Shown here in pieces: positions 1-5,600 of a DNA stretch of 11,651 nt (positions are counted from its first letter, which is position 1; each line of letters opens with the position of its first letter). Location: NCBI GenBank assembly GCA_947377705.1, contig CANCGU010000065.1:1-11651 (forward strand). The letters run 5' to 3'. The DNA is from Comamonadaceae bacterium. Its GTDB lineage: Bacteria > Pseudomonadota > Gammaproteobacteria > Burkholderiales > Burkholderiaceae. The notes below the pieces were generated by a model, which saw nothing but the letters and a program-made list of their open reading frames with translations, did not search any database and was not told the origin of the DNA. The translations under genes were made by a program, and so were the position numbers.

Positions 1-308
1 GGCGGCTGCATGATGCTGCCTTCCACCGTCAATGGGTCGGCGTTGCGCAGCGCACGCGCCGTTTCTTTGGGCGGTAGCAATTGAATATGGGCTTGGCCTG
101 TCAACACGCGCTTCACAAAGTTGGTTTGCAAGCCGCTGAGCAAGGCCGACATGAATACGATCACGCCCACCCCAATGGCCACGCCGCCGATGATGAAAAG
201 GGTTTGTACCCGACCTTCCCGTAAAAAACGCAGCGCCACCAACCATTCAAACGGCATCCAGCGAGGCAGTGGCTGGCGGCTGGGTTGCATCTGTGTGCCG
301 TCGCTCAT
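1..308 (-). CDS. ABC transporter permease, FtsX/MacB-LolE type (partial, C-terminus outside window)
   Basis: Only the first ~102 codons are present; the gene runs off the left edge. Translation of the minus strand from ATG (306-308) starts MSDGTQMQPSRQPLPRW and continues with WLVALRFLREGRVQTLFII. A glycine-rich hydrophobic segment follows (about residues 37-60, GGVAIGVGVIVFMSALLSG), and then a stretch reading QTNFVKRVLTGQAHIQLLPP. A short cytoplasmic amphipathic start, a first membrane helix and the beginning of a large periplasmic domain is the layout of MacB/LolC/LolE-type permeases. The start overlaps the stop of the upstream adaptor gene in ATGA, which implies translational coupling and one operon. 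The likely role is the membrane part of a tripartite exporter; its ATPase would be expected downstream, outside the window. The substrate cannot be told. Membership of the FtsX-like permease class is fairly sure from the N-terminus alone; the exact subfamily is not. Confidence 0.8.
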   Translation of the reverse strand, partial: MSDGTQMQPSRQPLPRWMPFEWLVALRFLREGRVQTLFIIGGVAIGVGVIVFMSALLSGLQTNFVKRVLTGQAHIQLLPPKETARALRNADPLTVEGSIMQP

Positions 309-1549
309 TTCGCCACAAGGTTGGAGACGGGCCGCACGCGGGCTTTGTCATTCACAGGCAGGACGGCTGTCGCCAACACTTGGTCGTTGGCAACCAGCCC
401 CTCCAGCACTTCACACATGCCTTGGCTGCGCAGGCCAAGGCGAATGGGCGTGCGAACGGCTTTGCCATTGACCACCTTCATCACCCAAGGCTCAGGGTTG
501 TCTAGGTTGTGGACGGCTTCGGTGGGCACCAACACGGCTTGGCTGCGCTTGGCGACTTCAATGTCGACCGATACCGTCATGTCTTGCCTTAAATACACGG
601 GTGGTTGTGCGACGCGTAACTTGACCTCCACAGAGCCGCGTTGGGCATCCACGCCAGGGTTGATGTACATCAGCTCGGCGGTGAAGCGTTGGTCGGGGTA
701 GGCATCTGACGAAACCGATGCGGTTTGCCCCACTTTGAGCAAGTTCAAATGCTTCTCATCAATTTGCACCACCACCTGTGTCTCCCCCTCGGGCGAGAGC
801 ACCATCAACACCTTGCCTGCTTGCACGGCATCGCCAGGTTCGACGTTGCGGGCAATCAGTGTGCCAGCGGCAGGCGCCAATACTTTGCTGTAGCGAAGTC
901 GGGCGCGTGCCAGCTCGGCACCTGCTTGGGCTTGTGACAAGGCCGTCTCTGCCACCGCCATGTCGCTGCCGCCAGTGCGCGTACTGCTGAGTTGTTGTTG
1001 GGTTATTTTGAGTTGTGCGCGCATCACCTGTTCGGCGCGCGTGGCTTCATCCAAGGCCGCTTGACCGATGAAACCTTTGCTAAACAACTCTTGGGTGCGT
1101 TGCAAGGCGCGCGTAGCAGTGTCTTGGTTCACTTGTGCTTGACGCATGGTTTGCTCCGCCAAGGGGGCTTGCACTTCGCGCAACTGGCGCAGCTTGGCTT
1201 GTGCTTGGGCGACGGCTGACTCAGCTTGCCGCGCGCTGGCCACCAGCTCGGCATCTTCGAGTTCAATCAAAGGCTGCGCAGCCACGACAGTTTGGCCTTC
1301 GCTCACCGGCACAGCTTTGACGGTGCCAGTGATTTGCACGCCCAAATCCACACGGTGGGGGCTCTCGATGTGGCCACTGGCGACCACGGTTTGCACAAAG
1401 TCACGTTGGACGACTACGGCAACGGGAGTTTTCGGCCCCATCCATAGATTCAGCCCTAGCCAGATGGCTAGGGCTAGGGCCACGCAAGCGATGAAAATTT
1501 GGGTGCGGTAAGCGCGTAGGTTTTTTATCAAGGACATCACAATGGCCAT
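305..1549 (-). CDS. HlyD/MacA-family periplasmic adaptor (membrane-fusion) protein of an ABC exporter
   Basis: 414 residues from the ATG at 1547-1549. A short cytoplasmic start is followed by one membrane anchor (about 17-38, IFIACVALALAIWLG). Next come a lipoyl/barrel-sandwich half (VQITGTVKAVPVSEGQTV), a long Ala/Gln-rich coiled-coil hairpin (about 100-215) and the second lipoyl half (VLAPAAGTLIARNVEPGDAV). The beta-barrel and membrane-proximal parts end in VPTEAVHNLD and a C-terminal VRPVSNLVAK. This is the usual order of MacA/HlyD adaptors, which link an inner-membrane ABC permease to an outer-membrane channel. The next gene is such a permease, overlapping by ATGA. The frame stays open to a GTG at 1595-1597, but that start would overlap the divergent ribonuclease gene and is not favoured; a second ATG at 1535-1537 is also possible. 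No clear Shine-Dalgarno was seen for any of them. The substrate is unknown. Confidence 0.88.
   Translation of the reverse strand: MAIVMSLIKNLRAYRTQIFIACVALALAIWLGLNLWMGPKTPVAVVVQRDFVQTVVASGHIESPHRVDLGVQITGTVKAVPVSEGQTVVAAQPLIELEDAELVASARQAESAVAQAQAKLRQLREVQAPLAEQTMRQAQVNQDTATRALQRTQELFSKGFIGQAALDEATRAEQVMRAQLKITQQQLSSTRTGGSDMAVAETALSQAQAGAELARARLRYSKVLAPAAGTLIARNVEPGDAVQAGKVLMVLSPEGETQVVVQIDEKHLNLLKVGQTASVSSDAYPDQRFTAELMYINPGVDAQRGSVEVKLRVAQPPVYLRQDMTVSVDIEVAKRSQAVLVPTEAVHNLDNPEPWVMKVVNGKAVRTPIRLGLRSQGMCEVLEGLVANDQVLATAVLPVNDKARVRPVSNLVAK
419..441. repeat. 8-bp inverted repeat near the 3' end of the adaptor gene
   Basis: GCCTTGGC (419-426) and GCCAAGGC (434-441) form a perfect 8-bp stem around a 7-nt loop, inside the codons for about LGLRSQG of the adaptor. 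There is no T-run beside it, so it is not a terminator. It may be a chance result of codon choice. Confidence 0.4.
1453..1474. repeat. Perfect 9-bp hairpin with clustered CTAG inside the adaptor's membrane-anchor codons
   Basis: GCCCTAGCC (1453-1461) and GGCTAGGGC (1466-1474) are perfect inverted repeats around a 4-nt loop. A further CTAG follows at 1474-1477, making three CTAG tetramers within 22 bp. On the coding (minus) strand this spells alternating Ala/Leu codons of the membrane anchor, using CTA for leucine, which is unusual beside the TTG/CTG preference elsewhere in the window. The repeat is real; a function in the mRNA is only an inference. Confidence 0.6.
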
Positions 1550-1582
1550 GATACGCCCGCCGCCACCGGCTACATTCGTGCT
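1550..1582. other. 33-bp divergent intergenic region (exporter adaptor | RNB ribonuclease)
   Basis: The two starts are so close that at least one promoter must lie inside the other gene. TACATT at 1571-1576 could be a -10 for the ribonuclease, but no good -35 is visible. If it were used, the transcript would begin almost at the ATG. Confidence 0.3.
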
Positions 1583-3055
1583 ATGGGTTACAAACACTTT
1601 TTAGGTCGTTCTGATTTGTCGCTGATTGCGGGGCAAGCCATGATTGAGCGTGGCTTAGAGCCCGAGTTTTCTCGGGCAGCTTTGCAAGAGTTGAAGGCCA
1701 TTGCGCACGCGGGGCAAGACACCGATTCACGCGTGGTGGACATGACCACTTGGTTGTGGTGCTCTATCGACAACGATGACTCACGCGATCTAGACCAACT
1801 CACCGTGGCAGAAAAGCAAGCGGATGGCCAAACCAAAGTTTGGGTGGCCGTGGCCGATGTGGACGTGTTGGTGTCCAAAGGCTCAGCCCTCGACGCGCAT
1901 GCCAAACACAACACCACCTCGGTGTACACCTCGACGCGCATTTTTCCCATGCTGCCAGATCGTTTGTGTACCGATCTCACCTCGCTCAACCCGCACCAAG
2001 AACGTTTGGCGGTGGTGGTGGAAATGGTCATCAATTCAGATGCCGAGGTGACCCATAGCCAGCTTTACCGCGCCAAGGTGCACAACAAAGCCAAGCTGGC
2101 TTATGACGCGATTTCTGATTGGATTGAAGGCGACGAGGCTTTGCCCGATGCTGCACAAGCAGTGCATGGCATGGCGGAACAATTGCTGTTGCAAGACGCG
2201 GTGGCTCAGAGCCTGCGTGTGCGCCGACACGACCACGGTTCGTTGGAGTTTGAAACCTTGCAACCCCATGCCGTGTTTGAAGGGGAGCGGGTGGTGGCGA
2301 TTCGCCAGCAAATACAAAACCGTGCACGGCAATTGATTGAAGAGTTCATGATTGCCGCCAACACCTGTACGGCCCAATTTTTAGCGCATCACGGACACGC
2401 GTCCTTGCGCCGCGTGGTGCGCTCGCCAGAGCGTTGGCAACGCATCGTGACCTTGGCTGCCACCTACGACGAACATTTGCCAGCCGAGCCCGATTCGTCT
2501 GCCTTAGAAGCCTTCTTGGCCAAGCGCCACAAAGCGGACCCTTTGCGCTTCCCGGATTTGTCGTTGATCGTCGTCAAGCTGATGGGCTCGGGCGAGTATG
2601 TGGTGGAGCGCGCCAACAGCGAAGCCATTGGCCACTTTGGTTTGTCCGTGCGCGACTACACCCACTCCACTGCCCCCAACCGGCGTTACCCCGACTTGGT
2701 CACGCAGCGCATGATCAAAAGCGTGTTGATGGATGCGCCTGCGCCTTACAGCAGCGGCGAATTAGAGTCGCTGGCTTTGCACTGCACCCAGCAAGAAGAT
2801 GCGGCACGCAAAGTGGAACGACGCATGCGCAAATCCGAATCGGCCTTGATGCTCGCGGGCCACATCGGTCAAGTGTTTGAGGCCGTGGTCACGGGCAAAA
2901 CGTCCAGCGGCATTTGGGTACGTGTTTTTTCTCCACCGGTTGAAGGCATGCTCACCTCCTATAACTCTGACCATGACGTGGGTGAACTTTTACGCGTCAA
3001 GTTGATTCACACCAACGTTGAACAAGGCTTCATTGACTTCGCTGCTTGGGGCTGA
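1583..3055 (+). CDS. Short RNB-domain exoribonuclease (RNase II/R family)
   Basis: 490 residues, against about 640 for E. coli RNase II and 810 for RNase R. The RNB catalytic domain begins within the first 60 residues, so the N-terminal cold-shock domains are missing. The active-site loop reads SIDNDDSRDLDQLT: D63, D69 and D71 match D201, D207 and D209 of RNase II, but the position of D210 is Gln72. The second RNB signature, DYTHSTAPNRRYPDL, is present (Arg-Arg at 367-368). The end (GQVFEAVVTGKTSSGIWVRV onward) looks like an S1-type RNA-binding barrel. The family degrades RNA 3' to 5' in a processive, metal-dependent way; activity of this variant is inferred, not shown. It is divergent from the exporter operon with only 33 bp between, and uppP follows after 38 bp. 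ATG at 1583 is the first good start and has no obvious Shine-Dalgarno. Confidence 0.88.
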   Translation: MGYKHFLGRSDLSLIAGQAMIERGLEPEFSRAALQELKAIAHAGQDTDSRVVDMTTWLWCSIDNDDSRDLDQLTVAEKQADGQTKVWVAVADVDVLVSKGSALDAHAKHNTTSVYTSTRIFPMLPDRLCTDLTSLNPHQERLAVVVEMVINSDAEVTHSQLYRAKVHNKAKLAYDAISDWIEGDEALPDAAQAVHGMAEQLLLQDAVAQSLRVRRHDHGSLEFETLQPHAVFEGERVVAIRQQIQNRARQLIEEFMIAANTCTAQFLAHHGHASLRRVVRSPERWQRIVTLAATYDEHLPAEPDSSALEAFLAKRHKADPLRFPDLSLIVVKLMGSGEYVVERANSEAIGHFGLSVRDYTHSTAPNRRYPDLVTQRMIKSVLMDAPAPYSSGELESLALHCTQQEDAARKVERRMRKSESALMLAGHIGQVFEAVVTGKTSSGIWVRVFSPPVEGMLTSYNSDHDVGELLRVKLIHTNVEQGFIDFAAWG

Positions 3056-3063
3056 TCTGTACC

Positions 3064-3078
3064 CTCGATAATTGCGAG
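3064..3078 (+). promoter_or_regulatory. Possible -10 region of uppP (CGATAATTGCG box within a small imperfect palindrome)
   Basis: GATAAT at 3067-3072 is a close match to a sigma-70 -10 hexamer and sits 22 bp before the uppP ATG. CTCG/CGAG (3064-3067 and 3075-3078) frame it as a weak palindrome. TTGGGG (3046-3051) is the only -35-like hexamer near the right distance, with a 15-bp spacer. The same CGAYAATNGCG pattern occurs before trmJ and cysE, which is the main support. Confidence 0.4.
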
Positions 3079-3082
3079 AGTT

Positions 3083-3089
3083 AAAGGAG
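3083..3089 (+). promoter_or_regulatory. Shine-Dalgarno of uppP
   Basis: AAAGGAG lies 4 nt before the ATG at 3094. It is the strongest ribosome binding site seen in the window and fixes the uppP start. Confidence 0.8.
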
Positions 3090-3093
3090 TTGT

Positions 3094-3951
3094 ATGGATA
3101 TCGTTGTGTTGCTCAAAGCCGCCGTGATGGGCGTGGTCGAAGGTTTGACCGAGTTTTTGCCTATTTCATCGACCGGTCATTTGATTTTGGCGGGCGCTTT
3201 GTTGGGCATGGATGACGACAAGGCCAAGGTGTTTGACATCGCCATTCAAACCGGCGCCATCTTTGCCGTGATCATCGTGTATTGGCAAAAGATTTTCAGC
3301 ACCGTGGTGGCGTTGCCTACGCAGGTCGAGGCCCGCCGCTTTGCATTGAACGTGTTCATCGCCTTTGTGCCCGCCGTTGTGTTGGGCTTGTTGTTTGGCA
3401 AGTTCATCAAAGCGCATTTGTTCACGCCCACGGTGGTGGCCAGCACGTTCATCGTTGGCGGCTTCATTATTTTGTGGGCCGAAGGTTGGGGGCGTGCCAA
3501 GCCTGAAGGTGAAGCAGAGCCAGCCATTGAGCCTGCGCGCATTGAAACCGTGGAAGCGATGTCACCACTAGACGCCTTGAAAGTAGGCTTGGTGCAATGT
3601 TTGGCCATGATTCCCGGCACCAGCCGCAGCGGTGCCACCATCATTGGTGGCATGTTGTTGGGCTTGTCGCGCAAAGCGGCCACAGACTTTTCGTTTTACT
3701 TGGCCATCCCGACGCTCATTGGCGCGGGTGCGTACAGTCTTTACAAAGAACGCGAGCTGCTCAGCTTGACCGATGCGCCTGTGTTTGCCGTGGGCTTGGT
3801 GTTCTCATTCATCAGCGCATGGGTGTGTGTGCGTTGGTTGCTGCGCTACATCGCCAGCCACAGCTTCATTCCATTTGCTTGGTATCGCATTGTGTTTGGC
3901 ATCGTGGTGTTGGTCACGGCGTGGACCGGCACAGTGACTTGGGCGGCTTAA
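3094..3951 (+). CDS. uppP: Undecaprenyl-diphosphatase (UppP/BacA family)
   Basis: 285-residue integral membrane protein. It removes a phosphate from undecaprenyl diphosphate, regenerating the lipid carrier for peptidoglycan and other cell-surface polymers; overexpression in this family gives bacitracin resistance. Motif 1, [15 protein letters not shown], carries Glu16, Glu20, Ser26 and His29 (E. coli E17, E21, S27, H30). Motif 2, [13 protein letters not shown], carries Arg178 (E. coli R174). Several hydrophobic helices are evident through to the end. Between the two halves is a polar, charged loop (about 133-155, rich in Glu, Pro and Ala), which makes it slightly longer than the 273-residue E. 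coli protein. It has its own Shine-Dalgarno and probably its own promoter. The stop codon directly abuts the stop of the converging hydrolase gene. Confidence 0.97.
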   Translation: MDIVVLLKAAVMGVVEGLTEFLPISSTGHLILAGALLGMDDDKAKVFDIAIQTGAIFAVIIVYWQKIFSTVVALPTQVEARRFALNVFIAFVPAVVLGLLFGKFIKAHLFTPTVVASTFIVGGFIILWAEGWGRAKPEGEAEPAIEPARIETVEAMSPLDALKVGLVQCLAMIPGTSRSGATIIGGMLLGLSRKAATDFSFYLAIPTLIGAGAYSLYKERELLSLTDAPVFAVGLVFSFISAWVCVRWLLRYIASHSFIPFAWYRIVFGIVVLVTAWTGTVTWAA

Positions 3952-4767
3952 TTAGCCCATCAAGTTCAGCAGCGCGGTTTCTACAGCCGCCGCTGCCACC
4001 AACGGATGCTCCATCGGAAACAGATGCGTGCCATCGATCTTCATCACACGCCCATGCGTGACGCGACGGCTGAAATCTAGGCCCACTTGTTTCAACTCAC
4101 GCGATTGCAAGCCACCTATCAAGGCGGCTTTGCATTGGAGGGGGTGGCGTTTGAAGTACGTTTCTAGGTGGTCGGGCAGGCCGTTGTAGATGGCGCTTTC
4201 TACGTCGCGGTCAAAGCTCAGCACGCGGCGTGTGCCGTGTGCGGTTGGCTCGTCGTGCGTGCCGTACTTCACATAGTCTTGCAGCACTTGTGGGTGCCAC
4301 TTGGCAAACACTTTTTTGTGTTGAAAGTGTTCCAGCACGTCGGCTTCACTGGCCCAGCTGGTGCGGCGCTTGCGGCTGATGGCAGCAGGCGAGAAGGCCT
4401 CTGCACCGGGCACACGCTTACCCACTTTGAGCAACTTGGCTTTCCAGCCGCCTAGCATGGGCGAGTCCAGCAGCACCACACCGCGCACCAGCTCGGGGTG
4501 TTTGGCTGCCACCATCATGCTGAGGATGCCGCCTAAGGAATGGCCCACCAAAAACACCGGCCCTTGCGTTGTGAAAGGCGTGGCGAAGTCGGTGAGTTGC
4601 TGCACCAAGTGCGGCCAGTTGTCGGTGACGGGGTAGCGTGGGTCGTGCCCAAATTTGTCCACCGCTTCGACGCGAAAGCCGCGTGCGCGAATGGCGTCGA
4701 GCATGACGCGGTAGGTGCAAGCGGGAAAACTGTTGCCGTGTGAGAAAACGATGAGCGGTTGTGTCAT
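3952..4767 (-). CDS. Alpha/beta-hydrolase fold protein, substrate unknown
   Basis: 271 residues from the ATG at 4765-4767, starting MTQPLIVFSHGNSFPACTYR. The HGNSFP segment near the N-terminus forms the oxyanion-hole region. The nucleophile elbow GHSLGG is at 75-80 (Ser77), and a likely catalytic His lies in DGTHLFPMEHP (His248, or less likely His254). The acid residue was not placed with certainty. The fold covers esterases, lipases and related enzymes; the actual reaction cannot be told. The frame is open 34 codons further upstream, but that part overlaps the Anbu gene and reads as low-complexity sequence. The chosen start lies 5 bp after the Anbu stop, with no clear Shine-Dalgarno, so translation is probably coupled. 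It is last in the suhB-mutS-Anbu run. Confidence 0.88.
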   Translation of the reverse strand: MTQPLIVFSHGNSFPACTYRVMLDAIRARGFRVEAVDKFGHDPRYPVTDNWPHLVQQLTDFATPFTTQGPVFLVGHSLGGILSMMVAAKHPELVRGVVLLDSPMLGGWKAKLLKVGKRVPGAEAFSPAAISRKRRTSWASEADVLEHFQHKKVFAKWHPQVLQDYVKYGTHDEPTAHGTRRVLSFDRDVESAIYNGLPDHLETYFKRHPLQCKAALIGGLQSRELKQVGLDFSRRVTHGRVMKIDGTHLFPMEHPLVAAAAVETALLNLMG

Positions 4768-4772
4768 GCCGT

Positions 4773-5600
4773 TCAAATGAGTTTGTCGTCTGGGGTTTGA
4801 ATTTTCTTCAGGGCTTGCACGCGCTGTGCGGGTTGCAGCAGCGGCGTGGCCGTGGCTGCACCGTTCCAAACGGGGTCGTCGATGCCATCAAACACTTCGC
4901 GCAGTTTGACGCCCCAAGTGTTGTGCATCATTTGGAAGTAGGGGTTGTTCTCGTCGATGCACACCACTTTGTCGCTCTCAAACTTGTCTGCTTCATACAC
5001 CACCATGTCGAGTGGCAGGCCGACCGAGAGGTTGGATTTGAGGGTGGAGTCCATCGACACCAGTGCGCACTTGGCGGCTTCGTCCAGCGGGGTGTCGGGG
5101 TGTAACACGCGGTCGAGCACCGGCTTGCCGTATTTGGATTCGCCAATTTGAAAGTAAGGCGTTTCAGCCGTGGCTTCGATGAAGTTGCCGGGTGAGTACA
5201 CCTGAAACAAACGCATGCCTTCGCCCGCGATTTGCCCGCCAAAGATGAGCGACACATTGAAGTCCACACCCGAGGCTTTGAGGGCTGCTGCATCGCGCTC
5301 GTGCACACGGCGAATGGCCGCACCCAAGACGCGCACCGCATCAAACATGCTCTTGGCGTTCCAGATGGTGATGGGTTCGCTCTCTGGTGTGTCTTTGAGT
5401 TTTTCGATTTGCAAAATCTCACGCACCGATTGCGAGATGGACAAATTGCCTGCCGACAACAACACCATGAAGCGGTCGCCCGGCTTCTCGTACACGATCA
5501 TTTTGCGGAAGGTGCTGATTTGGTCTAGACCCGCGTTGGTGCGCGAGTCGGACAAGAAGACGAGGCCTGCTTTGAGTTTGATGCCGACGCAGTAGGTCAT
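4773..5600 (-). CDS. anbu: Anbu-type proteasome-like peptidase (ancestral beta-subunit family)
   Basis: 275 residues, starting [20 protein letters not shown]. Thr2 becomes residue 1 after Met removal. With Asp18 (SDSRTNAG) and Lys33 (STFRKM) it reproduces the Thr1/Asp17/Lys32-33 arrangement of proteasome beta subunits with no propeptide, as is typical of Anbu. [19 protein letters not shown] (about 180-200) is the second conserved block. Family members form self-assembling rings; peptidase activity and physiological substrates are poorly settled. The last ~35 residues (from about [13 protein letters not shown]) look like a flexible tail. Anbu genes are usually found beside an alpha-E protein, a circularly permuted ATP-grasp protein and a transglutaminase-like protein. 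None of these is next to it here: the start overlaps the mutS stop in ATGA and a hydrolase follows. Confidence 0.92.
   Translation of the reverse strand: MTYCVGIKLKAGLVFLSDSRTNAGLDQISTFRKMIVYEKPGDRFMVLLSAGNLSISQSVREILQIEKLKDTPESEPITIWNAKSMFDAVRVLGAAIRRVHERDAAALKASGVDFNVSLIFGGQIAGEGMRLFQVYSPGNFIEATAETPYFQIGESKYGKPVLDRVLHPDTPLDEAAKCALVSMDSTLKSNLSVGLPLDMVVYEADKFESDKVVCIDENNPYFQMMHNTWGVKLREVFDGIDDPVWNGAATATPLLQPAQRVQALKKIQTPDDKLI

Noticed and set aside
2031..2377. Antisense open frames inside the RNB gene
   Set aside because: Out-of-frame shadows of a clear RNB protein; composition is not protein-like and there is no start signal.
3064..3078. CTCG/CGAG palindrome after the RNB gene as a terminator
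   Set aside because: The stem is only 4 bp, there is no T-run, and it overlaps a better -10 candidate for uppP.
4768..4869. N-terminal extension of the alpha/beta hydrolase to 4869
   Set aside because: It overlaps the Anbu gene, gives a low-complexity Arg/Ala/Thr stretch, and the ATG at 4765-4767 begins directly with the family-like MTQPLIVFSHGNSFP.
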